This document shows positions 9,270-16,609 of a DNA stretch of 64,000 bases, piece by piece. The first letter of the stretch is position 1; each line of letters begins with the position of its first letter. The notes under the pieces are model-generated. The model made no database searches. It was not told where the DNA came from and saw only the letters and a list, made by a program, of their open reading frames with translations. Source of the stretch: Taibaiella sp041660405 (lineage in GTDB: Bacteria > Bacteroidota > Bacteroidia > Chitinophagales > Chitinophagaceae); NCBI GenBank assembly GCA_041660405.1, contig JBAZWL010000011.1:1-64000 (forward strand), written 5' to 3'. Made by a program: the position numbers and the translations under genes.

Positions 9270-9707
9270 ATGTGTGCGCAAAAATCAGAACATAAACCCA
9301 ACCTGCTATTAAGCGTTTTGACTAATAAATGTCCAAGATGCAGAAAGGGCAACTTGTTTACAAGCCAGAATCCATACAAACTGAAAGTGATTACCAAGAT
9401 GCCCGAAACCTGCGCCGTATGCGGCCAACCAACTGAACTGGAAGTAGGATTTTATTATGGCACCGGTTTCGTTAGTTATGGATTGTCTGTATTATTTAGC
9501 ATAATCAGCTTTATACTTTGGGTTGTATTTGTAGGTGTTTCTATAAAAGATGACCGGATATTTTGGTGGCTTGGTATTAATATAGGGCTTACCATTCTTG
9601 TACAACCCTTGCTTATGAGGCTTTCCAGGTCTATATGGATTGCTTTCTTTGTAAAATATGAAGGCAGCAATCCAATCAAAAAAGAAAAGCTAACTATGGC
9701 TTATTAA
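9270..9707 (+). CDS. DUF983 family membrane protein
   Basis: 145 residues. An N-terminal zinc-ribbon-like part has CxxC pairs at residues 21-24 (CPRCRKG) and 48-51 (CAVCG), followed by the family hallmark EVGFYYGTGFVSY and two membrane helices at about 68-90 and 97-118. The family is widespread in Bacteroidota and Alphaproteobacteria; its biochemical role is not known to me. It follows the AraC regulator by 7 bases and ends facing tonB across a repeat-type hairpin. Confidence 0.88.
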   Translation: MCAQKSEHKPNLLLSVLTNKCPRCRKGNLFTSQNPYKLKVITKMPETCAVCGQPTELEVGFYYGTGFVSYGLSVLFSIISFILWVVFVGVSIKDDRIFWWLGINIGLTILVQPLLMRLSRSIWIAFFVKYEGSNPIKKEKLTMAY

Positions 9708-9728
9708 AGACCTTTTTTCTGCGTTTAT

Positions 9729-9770
9729 CTGCGTAATCTGCGGGCAATTTATCTCCCGCAGATTTCGCAG
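9729..9770. terminator. Interspersed repeat-type hairpin between convergent DUF983 and tonB genes
   Basis: Inverted repeat 9729-9744 with 9755-9770: 16-bp arms with one mismatch and a 10-nt loop, built from CTGCG / ATCTGCGGG words. It sits between two convergent stop codons with a short T-run on the + strand side, so it probably terminates both. I recall the wording (CTGCGTAATCTGCGGG) as common in Bacteroidota intergenic repeats. Confidence 0.65.
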
Positions 9771-9774
9771 ATTT

Positions 9775-10626
9775 TTATTGAAGTTTAAACGTAATGGGCA
9801 AGGTATAATATACTTTTACATTGTGCCCGTTTTGCTTGCCTGGCTTCCATTTCGGCATTGCATTCACTACACGCAAAGCTTCTTTATCGCAACCTCCACC
9901 TATACCTCTCATAATTTTAGCGCCTTCAATTTCACCTAAAGTATTTACTACAAAACGAACAATCACTCTCCCTTCAATTCCATCTTCTCTTGCTTCATTT
10001 GGATAACGAAGATTTTTTTGTACAAAGGCAAGCAGAGCAGCCATGCCTCCTGGGAATTCAGGCATTATTTCAGTAAATGTTCTGGGCTCCTCATTAGCAA
10101 TATCTGAACCATTACCATTTTTTGCAGGGATACCATTAGGCCCTGTATGTGGCTTAGTGGAAGTGGCCGCTACAATACCGTTTTCACCGGGATTAGTTAC
10201 CGGACCGGATACTGCATCTTTAAAATCTTTAATATCCGGTGGTTTTACATCGGGCTTTACAAGGTTGTCAGGGACAATATCCGGCACCGTATTTTGTATG
10301 GTTTTAGCTGCCGGTGGAGTTCCTGCTTTAACTGGCTCCGGTGGCTTAGGTGCATGTGGTGGTTCAGGTGGTGGGGGTAGAAGCACTTCAGTTATCTTTA
10401 TTACATCCGGGGCATTGTTACTCGCCACTACCGGTGCTTTCGCGTTAAGCTGACTTAAAATAAATGGTGTTCCAACTCCCAAAAGTATAACGGAGAATGT
10501 GATACCCAGTGCCTTTAACGCACGTCTGTTATAATGTTTACGAAGTTCATAACCACCATAGTTTTTATTGCGGTTATCAAAGATGAGATCAAGATAATCG
10601 GATTGAAGAATTTTGTTGGTTTCCAT
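9775..10626 (-). CDS. Energy transducer TonB family protein
   Basis: 283 residues. A cytoplasmic N-terminus of about 35 residues precedes a membrane anchor (about 36-57), a Pro-rich periplasmic spacer (about 75-110, with PPPPEPPHAPKPPEP), and a TonB C-terminal domain (about 195-283, including EFPGGMAALLAFVQKNLRYP). It couples proton motive force to TonB-dependent outer membrane receptors. The N-terminal DYLDLIFDNRNKNYGGYELR segment is typical of Bacteroidota TonB proteins. ExbB/ExbD are not in this window, so they must be encoded elsewhere if this is an active transducer. Confidence 0.9.
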   Translation of the reverse strand: METNKILQSDYLDLIFDNRNKNYGGYELRKHYNRRALKALGITFSVILLGVGTPFILSQLNAKAPVVASNNAPDVIKITEVLLPPPPEPPHAPKPPEPVKAGTPPAAKTIQNTVPDIVPDNLVKPDVKPPDIKDFKDAVSGPVTNPGENGIVAATSTKPHTGPNGIPAKNGNGSDIANEEPRTFTEIMPEFPGGMAALLAFVQKNLRYPNEAREDGIEGRVIVRFVVNTLGEIEGAKIMRGIGGGCDKEALRVVNAMPKWKPGKQNGHNVKVYYTLPITFKLQ

Positions 10627-10670
10627 AATAGTAAGTTTATTATACAGAAACCGGTTCTTAAATTTTCCAT

Positions 10671-10709
10671 AAAAAAATATCCGGCTAACAAATAATGTTG
10701 CCGGATATT
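10671..10709 (-). terminator. Rho-independent terminator of the heptose epimerase gene
   Basis: On the minus strand a 10-bp stem (10700-10709 with 10676-10685, 14-nt loop) is followed by a run of Ts (10671-10677). It lies 20 bases past the stop codon. Confidence 0.85.
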
Positions 10710-10729
10710 ATCTTCTATAAAGCTCCTCT

Positions 10730-11710
10730 TTAAAAGTATTTGGCCTGTTCCAGGTAGCGTTTCAGATAATCTTCAACACCTTCCTCAAGACTGTAAAATT
10801 CTTTATCGTAACCGGCCTTTTCCAGCTTGGTCATATCTGCTTCGGTAAAGTATTGATAGTTGGCGCGGATATCTTCAGGCGTGTCTATGTATTCAATTTT
10901 GCCCCGCACATGAAGCACTTTAAATATAGTGTGAGCAAGATCATTAAAGGAACGGGCTTTGCCAGTACCCAAGTTATATATGCCGTTATCTGGTTGGTTA
11001 TCCATAAGCCATACGCACACATCTATCAGGTCTTTCACGTAAATAAAATCGCGCAATTGCTCGCCATCTTTATATTCAGGATTGTGTGAGCGGAACAACC
11101 GGATATAGCCACGGTCTTTTATTTGTTGGTAAGCATGGAAGGCAACGGAAGCCATGCGGCTTTTGTGGTATTCATTAGGACCATAAACATTGAAGAATTT
11201 TAATCCTGCCCAGAAAGGAGGCGTTCTTTTTTGTTCCAATGCCCATATATCAAATTCATTTTTGGAAACACCGTAAGCATTGAGTGGTTTAAGATCGGGG
11301 ATAACACTTTCATCATCCTTATAACCATGTTCACCATTGCCATAAGTAGCTGCCGAAGAGGCATAAACCAGTGGGATGTGATATTCTTCGCAATGCTCCC
11401 AGATCATTTTGGAATAATCGAGGTTTAGCTTGCGGAATATTTCGTAATCGGGATCGGTAGTATCTGTACGGGCGCCGAGGTGAAAAATATAACTAATTTT
11501 CTCCGGATGGGTCTTTAACCATTCTGAAAACTGTTCACGATGAACCTTTTGCTCATATTTTTTTTCTCGCAGGTTAAATACCTTTTTTTCATCAGAGAAA
11601 TCGTCAACTAATATCAGATTTTCGTAACCCAGGTTATTCAAATGCGCTGTCAGGCAACTGCCAATGAAACCAGCCGCGCCGGTAATGGCAATTACTTCTT
11701 CTTTTCCCAT
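10730..11710 (-). CDS. rfaD: ADP-glyceromanno-heptose 6-epimerase
   Basis: 326 residues of the extended SDR family. The enzyme interconverts ADP-D- and ADP-L-glycero-manno-heptose for lipopolysaccharide core assembly in the cytoplasm. The NAD(P)-binding GAAGFIGS is at 11-18. The catalytic Tyr and Lys lie in NAYGVSKNEFD, and the substrate region includes FFNVYGPNEYHK and GEQLRDFIYVKD, which are characteristic of HldD/RfaD. Length is normal. No other heptose genes flank it; the upstream neighbour is the His-rich membrane protein on the same strand. Confidence 0.93.
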   Translation of the reverse strand: MGKEEVIAITGAAGFIGSCLTAHLNNLGYENLILVDDFSDEKKVFNLREKKYEQKVHREQFSEWLKTHPEKISYIFHLGARTDTTDPDYEIFRKLNLDYSKMIWEHCEEYHIPLVYASSAATYGNGEHGYKDDESVIPDLKPLNAYGVSKNEFDIWALEQKRTPPFWAGLKFFNVYGPNEYHKSRMASVAFHAYQQIKDRGYIRLFRSHNPEYKDGEQLRDFIYVKDLIDVCVWLMDNQPDNGIYNLGTGKARSFNDLAHTIFKVLHVRGKIEYIDTPEDIRANYQYFTEADMTKLEKAGYDKEFYSLEEGVEDYLKRYLEQAKYF

Positions 11711-11725
11711 AATCTTTGAATAAAA

Positions 11726-12065
11726 TTAATGATGAGCCTCTTCGTNNNNNNNNNNTTTCTGCAGGAGTTTCATGTTGTTCGCCATGTTCGGCACTATCAT
11801 GTGTTGCAGCAGGAGCAGCTTCTTCAGCATGACCTTCTGTAGCTGCTTCATGTCCACCGGCAGCTTCATGTCCACCATTTCCTTCATGTCCTGCAGCGGC
11901 ATCATGATGTTCGGTAGCAGCACCATGTCCTCCATGACCCTCGTCTTTGCTTTCTGCCTGTACAAAATTAATAGCAGCAATGATCAGTCCTACAAATATC
12001 AACACAGCCCAAAGTGCTGCAGAACTGGAAGTATTTGGTTTTTCTGTTTGTACTCCGTGCGACAT
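11726..12065 (-). CDS. His/Ala/Glu-rich single-pass membrane protein, interrupted by an assembly gap
   Basis: Small protein of about 110 residues with one membrane helix near residues 17-37 and a C-terminal part made almost only of His, Gly, Ala and Glu in degenerate HE-AA-GGH repeats. Ten Ns (11746-11755) interrupt it. The sequence before the gap reads to HETPAE. After the gap, the frame that gives EEAHH and a TAA at 11726-11728 continues the composition best; this is not the frame set by counting ten Ns, so the real gap length is probably different. The His-rich tail could bind metal. I do not recognise a family. Confidence 0.6.
11746..11755. other. Assembly gap of 10 Ns
   Basis: Ten unresolved bases inside the low-complexity His-rich gene. 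The reading frames on either side do not agree with a length of ten, so the number is a placeholder. Confidence 0.98.
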
Positions 12066-12140
12066 AAATTCTTTTATAATTTGTGAGAAAACAAGGCAGC
12101 AAAAGTAATTTTTTTTAGGGAAAATTATCTGTGCCTCTTC

Positions 12141-13226
12141 TTATTTTATTTGTTTCCGGAAAAGATAAATGGCCAATATCCCAAAAATAATATTGGGTAT
12201 CCATACTGCAATTAACGGATTGAGCCCGGCATTTGTTGAAAATGTTTGAGAAAATTGAAGGAACATCATGTATAAGGCACTCATCACAATGCCTATTGCC
12301 AGGTGAAAACCACTTCCCCCCCTTACTTTTCTGGAAGAAATACAGGCACCAATTATAGTGAGTATAAACCCTGCGAAGGGTTGCGCTGTTCTTTTATGCA
12401 ATTCGATCAGGTAAAAATTCACACTTTCACGTCCCCGTTGTCGTTCCCGCTCTGTGTACTTAATCAATTCAGGTGTGGTCATAGATTCTTTATTGCGATC
12501 ATCATCATCCAGATCAGCCGGGGTAAAAGGGAATTTTCTTTTCAGTTCCGTTTTCAATACCAATGTTTCCTTGATTCCGTTATTGGTACGGATCGCAGCA
12601 TTGGTAAGCCGCCATTCCTTTTTTGTACTGTCGTAGTAGGCGCGATCGGCTGTAATCTTTTCCTTCAAGATAGTGCCATCCACTGTTTCCACAGAAAGCC
12701 TGCGGCCAAATCCATCGCTATAACTATACCCTTCAATATAAACATAGGTATGCGGATTCAGCCTTAGGTGCACATTATTTTCAGTAGATAATTTTTTAGG
12801 CCAGATGTATTTAATATGGAAATCGGTGATATTTTTATTGGCTTCTGGCACTATCCAATGATTAGCAAGCAAAGACACAATACCAAGAATGATGCTGCCC
12901 AATACATAAGGCCTCAAAAACCGCTGAAAGGAAATACCTGCAGCCAGCATCGCAATGACCTCCGTTTTATAAGCCATTTTCGAAGTAAAGAAAATGGTGG
13001 AGATAAAGATAAACAGTGGAAATAACAGCGCCGTTATATGCGGCACAAAATTGACGAAATAAAAGATTATAGCCCCAGTTGGCGCCTTGTTCTCTACAAA
13101 ATAATCTATCTTCTGTGAATAATCAATGACACAGGCAATCACCGCCAGGATCATGATGGCGAATAAGAAAGTCGAAACGAATTTCTTCAGAATAAAAAGG
13201 TCAAGTATTTTAAAAAATCTCTTCAA
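12141..13226 (-). CDS. LptF/LptG family permease (lipopolysaccharide export, YjgP/YjgQ)
   Basis: 361 residues with three N-terminal helices, a periplasmic beta-jellyroll-like region (about 140-265) and three C-terminal helices, the order expected for LptF/LptG. These form the membrane part of the LptB2FG ABC transporter that extracts lipopolysaccharide from the inner membrane. The start (LDLFILKKFVSTFLFAI) is the family's usual amphipathic beginning. Whether it is F or G cannot be said from the sequence alone; only one copy is present here. The same-strand tgt lies 112 bases upstream, separated by heptamer repeats. Confidence 0.9.
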   Translation of the reverse strand: MKRFFKILDLFILKKFVSTFLFAIMILAVIACVIDYSQKIDYFVENKAPTGAIIFYFVNFVPHITALLFPLFIFISTIFFTSKMAYKTEVIAMLAAGISFQRFLRPYVLGSIILGIVSLLANHWIVPEANKNITDFHIKYIWPKKLSTENNVHLRLNPHTYVYIEGYSYSDGFGRRLSVETVDGTILKEKITADRAYYDSTKKEWRLTNAAIRTNNGIKETLVLKTELKRKFPFTPADLDDDDRNKESMTTPELIKYTERERQRGRESVNFYLIELHKRTAQPFAGFILTIIGACISSRKVRGGSGFHLAIGIVMSALYMMFLQFSQTFSTNAGLNPLIAVWIPNIIFGILAIYLFRKQIK

Positions 13227-13236
13227 AAATATTGGG

Positions 13237-13327
13237 TATCAAGTATCAAGTATCAAGTATCAAGTATCAAGTATTTATCAGGTAGGTATCAAACCACATT
13301 AGTCTTGATACTTGCATCTTGATACTT
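13237..13327. repeat. Heptamer repeat TATCAAG, direct and inverted copies
   Basis: Five uninterrupted copies of TATCAAG (13237-13271), then, after a 30-base spacer, inverted copies CTTGATA at 13304-13310 and 13318-13324. The two sides can fold into a hairpin. It fills most of the gap between tgt and the lptF/G-like gene. Copy number could vary by slippage. Confidence 0.9.
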
Positions 13328-13338
13328 ATGTCTAAAAA

Positions 13339-14469
13339 CTACAGTCTTCTCTTCACTACTTCCAGCATATTTCTTTTCCATGAGCCGTAATCACCATCAA
13401 TAATATGCTGTCTGGCTTCTTTAACCAAATGAAGATAGAAAGAAAGATTTTGAAGACTCGCTAATTGCAGGCCCAGTATTTCCCCGGCTGCAAATAGATG
13501 ACGTAAATAAGCCTTGGTATAAGTATTACTAGAGCCACCATCCAATCCCGCATCTATCGGTGAAAAATCATCTGCCCAGCGTTTATTTTTAATATTAATA
13601 ACGCCTTCGGTTGTAAATAACATACCATTGCGGCCATTACGGGTGGGCATCACACAATCAAACATATCCACACCTAAACCAATACATTCCAATATGTTCC
13701 AGGGAGTACCCACGCCCATGAGATAACGTGGTTTTGCTTTGGGAAGTATGCCACATACCAATTCACACATTTCGTACATGTCGTGTTCAGGTTCCCCTAC
13801 TGATAATCCTCCAATAGCATTACCGTCTGCTTCCATGCTTGCTGCAAATTCGGCCGACTGCACCCGGAGATCTTTAAAAGTGCTGCCTTGTACTATAGGA
13901 AATAAGCTTTGATCATAACCATATTTAGGCTCAGTTTCATTAAATCGCTGAAAACACCTGGCCAGCCAGCGATGTGTTAATTCCATCGACTTTTTGGCAT
14001 AATCATACTCGCATGGGTAAGGCGTACATTCATCAAAAGCCATTACAATATCTGCACCGATACTACGCTGAATGTCCATTACATTTTCGGGTGTAAATAA
14101 GTGCCTGGAGCCATCAATATGGGATTGAAATAAGGCGCCTTCTTCCTTCAATTTCCTATTGGCAGATAAGGAAAACACCTGGTAACCACCACTATCTGTC
14201 AAAATAGGCTTATCCCAACCATTAAATTTATGTAAACCTCCGGCCTTTTCCAGGATTTCGGTACCCGGTCGCAGATACAAGTGATAAGTATTTCCCAGTA
14301 TGATCTGGGCTTTTACATCTTGTACCAGTTGCTCCTGCATCACCGCTTTTACGCTACCTACAGTGCCCACCGGCATAAATATCGGGGTTTCGATAGTTCC
14401 ATGAGCAGTATGCAGCAAGCCTGCCCTGGCCCCTGTTTCCGGATCGGTCGCTAATAATTCAAATTCCAT
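13339..14469 (-). CDS. tgt: tRNA-guanine transglycosylase
   Basis: 376 residues, normal length. The enzyme swaps guanine 34 of tRNAs with GUN anticodons for preQ1 on the way to queuosine. Catalytic segments are intact: TDSGGYQVFSL (91-101), FDECTPYP (145-152), GGLSVGEP (220-227) and DCVMPTRNGRNG (271-282) with the nucleophile Asp271. The zinc site is missing: where most bacterial enzymes have CxCxxC and a later His, this one has Leu309, Gly311, Ser314 and Gln340. Flanking residues still align, for example AYLRHL at 320-325, so this is not a frameshift. It may be a lineage feature. Confidence 0.93.
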   Translation of the reverse strand: MEFELLATDPETGARAGLLHTAHGTIETPIFMPVGTVGSVKAVMQEQLVQDVKAQIILGNTYHLYLRPGTEILEKAGGLHKFNGWDKPILTDSGGYQVFSLSANRKLKEEGALFQSHIDGSRHLFTPENVMDIQRSIGADIVMAFDECTPYPCEYDYAKKSMELTHRWLARCFQRFNETEPKYGYDQSLFPIVQGSTFKDLRVQSAEFAASMEADGNAIGGLSVGEPEHDMYEMCELVCGILPKAKPRYLMGVGTPWNILECIGLGVDMFDCVMPTRNGRNGMLFTTEGVINIKNKRWADDFSPIDAGLDGGSSNTYTKAYLRHLFAAGEILGLQLASLQNLSFYLHLVKEARQHIIDGDYGSWKRNMLEVVKRRL

Positions 14470-14539
14470 GCGGCTGCGAAATTAAGAAATGATTTTTTGA
14501 TCTCTAATGTATGATTTATAGATCTCTGATTTGCAGAGA

Positions 14540-14938
14540 TATTCGTACTATTTTGCATCTGCAACTACCGTTGGAGCATCCGTAACTACCGTTTTTGTAT
14601 ACGCAAGCACCGTTGGAGCATACGTAACTACCGTTTTCGCATCCGCAACGTACATTTTCTCACACGCAAGCACCGTTAGCGCATCCGCACTGTACATTTT
14701 TGCATCCGCAACGTACATTCTTGTATACGCACGATACATTTTAACATACGCAACCTACGTTGGAGCATACGCACTGTACATTTTTACATACGCAACCTAC
14801 GTTGGAGCATACGCGGTGTCCATTTTTACGTACGCAACGTACATTCTTGTATACGCACGATACATTTTCGCATACGCAACCTACGCTGTAGCATACGAAA
14901 CATACTTTTTAATATATGTTACCTCATTTGTAATCGTC
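14540..14938. repeat. Degenerate 21-bp tandem repeat array A
   Basis: Seventeen clear units of exactly 21 bp from 14561 to 14917, plus weaker units at 14540-14560 and 14918-14938, with no insertion or deletion. Most units start GCAAC or GCACN, have TAC near positions 7-9, a T-run near 11-14 and end GCATAC or GTATAC. Units 14750-14770 and 14792-14812 are identical, as are 14708-14728 and 14834-14854. The period is a multiple of three, so several frames stay open by chance (heptad-patterned peptides). It fills the 645-base gap between divergent tgt and the LOG gene. Outside the array and the promoter I see nothing else there. Confidence 0.95.
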
Positions 14939-15034
14939 ACCCCACCCCAAATTGCCAATTGCCTACTTCCAACTGAATATTGCCAGCTTTCCCCCTTTCA
15001 CATCTTCCCAACACACCGTAAAACAATTAAAACT

Positions 15035-15042
15035 TATCTTTG
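15035..15042 (+). promoter_or_regulatory. Bacteroidota -7 promoter element (TATCTTTG) for the LOG gene
   Basis: TATCTTTG fits TAnnTTTG. It would give a leader of about 65 bases for the gene at 15115. No clear -33 TTTG is seen at the right distance. Confidence 0.4.
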
Positions 15043-15114
15043 CGACGTTTGCGAAACAAGGCCTTTGCCAGCTACAAATGCAAACAATAATTTAGAAAGT
15101 TTTTAAACTACTTA

Positions 15115-15813
15115 ATGAAAGATCAATTTCAGAAAATAAAACTGCGCGATTGGACAGAGCCACAAGCACACTCTAGTTGGCAGCTTTTCAAAATAATGGC
15201 TGAATTTGTAGAAGGCTTTGAAAAGCTTTCCAAAATAGGCCCATGTATTTCCATCTTTGGCTCTGCGCGTACGCAACCCGGCCACAAGTATTATGAGTTA
15301 ACCGTTGACCTTGCCCAAAAGCTTTCTAAAGAAGGTTTCGGTATTATTAGTGGTGGCGGTCCGGGAATTATGGAAGCAGCCAATAAAGGTGCTAATCTCG
15401 CCGGAGGAAAATCGGTTGGATTAAATATCGATCTTCCCTTCGAACAACATTTCAATCCTTTTATTGACGGCGATAAGAACCTCAACTTTGATTACTTTTT
15501 TGTACGCAAAGTAATGTTCACCAAATATGCCCAGGGCTTTGTAATGATGCCAGGAGGCTGGGGTACAATGGATGAGTTTTTTGAAGTCGCTACACTGATT
15601 CAAACCCGTAAATTTACCCAAACGCCGCTAGTATGTATGGGTACTGATTATTGGGGCGGATTATTTGACTGGATGCGGTCTATCATGTTGGAAAGGGATA
15701 GCAATATCAGCCCGGGCGACCTGGATCTGATCAAAGTTTTTGATACTACGGATGAAGTTGTAAATTACATACGGGAGTTCTATACCCACAACAAGCTGAA
15801 ACCTAATTTTTAA
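15115..15813 (+). CDS. LOG family protein (TIGR00730-type Rossmann-fold nucleoside monophosphate phosphoribohydrolase)
   Basis: 232 residues. It has the LOG family nucleotide-binding GGGPGIMEA (80-88) and the catalytic PGGWGTMDE (146-154, PGGxGTxxE). Family members release a base from nucleoside 5'-monophosphates, with cytokinin activation in plants and roles in nucleotide clean-up in bacteria; older databases call them lysine decarboxylases, which is wrong. The N-terminal extension of about 40 residues is typical of the longer bacterial subgroup. It lies just downstream of the 21-bp repeat array. Confidence 0.88.
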   Translation: MKDQFQKIKLRDWTEPQAHSSWQLFKIMAEFVEGFEKLSKIGPCISIFGSARTQPGHKYYELTVDLAQKLSKEGFGIISGGGPGIMEAANKGANLAGGKSVGLNIDLPFEQHFNPFIDGDKNLNFDYFFVRKVMFTKYAQGFVMMPGGWGTMDEFFEVATLIQTRKFTQTPLVCMGTDYWGGLFDWMRSIMLERDSNISPGDLDLIKVFDTTDEVVNYIREFYTHNKLKPNF

Positions 15814-15896
15814 CCGTACTGCCTGGCTCATTTTTATGCATTGTCTTATTATAACAAGGATAAAATGAGCATCCGGGGTAAATAAATTTTCTGCTC

Positions 15897-16544
15897 ATGC
15901 AACACATTATTACGCCAGATCCGATTAACTATTACGCAGAACAATATACTACTCCCGAAAACGATGTGCAGGCTTCCCTGAACAAGGAAACACATGCTGA
16001 AGTACGCGGTGCTCAAATGATATCAGGTCACTTGCAAGGCATGGTATTGGAAATGATCAGCCATATGATCAAACCAACTCAAATACTGGAGTTGGGAACC
16101 TACACCGGCTATTCTGCCATCTCGCTTGCTAAAGGCCTTAAAGAGGGAGGCAAACTGCATACTGTTGACATTGATCCTTACCTGCAGGAAATGAGGGATA
16201 AATACTGGCAACAGGCTGGACTTAAAGATAAAATAATACAACATATTGGCGAAGGCACCACTATAATTCCTAAAATCAAAGGTAATTTTGACCTGGTATT
16301 TATAGATGCTGATAAGAAAAATTATGGCCTGTATTTTGACATGCTGATAGACCGTATTCCTTCCGGCGGGTTCATGATTGCAGACAATGTTTTATTTCAC
16401 GGCGAAGTGATCCTGCCTGTCGATCAGCAAAGTAATACATCATTGTACATTCATGATTTCAACAAAAAAATTGCGCAGGACAACAGAATAGAACAAGTAA
16501 TCATGCCATTGCGAGATGGCCTGATGCTGATCCGAAAAAAATAA
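15897..16544 (+). CDS. SAM-dependent O-methyltransferase (class I, family 3)
   Basis: 215 residues of the caffeoyl-CoA/catechol O-methyltransferase-like family. The SAM site is ELGTYTGYSAISLAKGL (about 62-78), with the acidic HTVDIDP loop (about 94-100) and the metal-binding FIDADKKNYGLYFD and ADNVLFHGEV segments. In bacteria the substrate is rarely known. It sits 83 bases after the LOG gene and 65 before the glucosaminidase gene, all on the same strand, but I see no evidence that they share a pathway. Confidence 0.88.
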   Translation: MQHIITPDPINYYAEQYTTPENDVQASLNKETHAEVRGAQMISGHLQGMVLEMISHMIKPTQILELGTYTGYSAISLAKGLKEGGKLHTVDIDPYLQEMRDKYWQQAGLKDKIIQHIGEGTTIIPKIKGNFDLVFIDADKKNYGLYFDMLIDRIPSGGFMIADNVLFHGEVILPVDQQSNTSLYIHDFNKKIAQDNRIEQVIMPLRDGLMLIRKK

Positions 16545-16609
16545 AATAATGTGCTAATTAGCTGATTAGTTAATTAATAAAAAGACCATTCTTAAAACCA
16601 AGTAAGTTT

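Noticed and set aside
14540..14938. CRISPR array
   Set aside because: Units are directly contiguous, 21 bp, degenerate, with no unique spacers and no cas genes nearby.
14531..15106. Open frame of 191 codons through 21-bp array A
   Set aside because: It stays open because the period is a multiple of three and units lack stops; the minus strand is open as well. No start signal or family, and the last third is non-repetitive leader DNA of the LOG gene.
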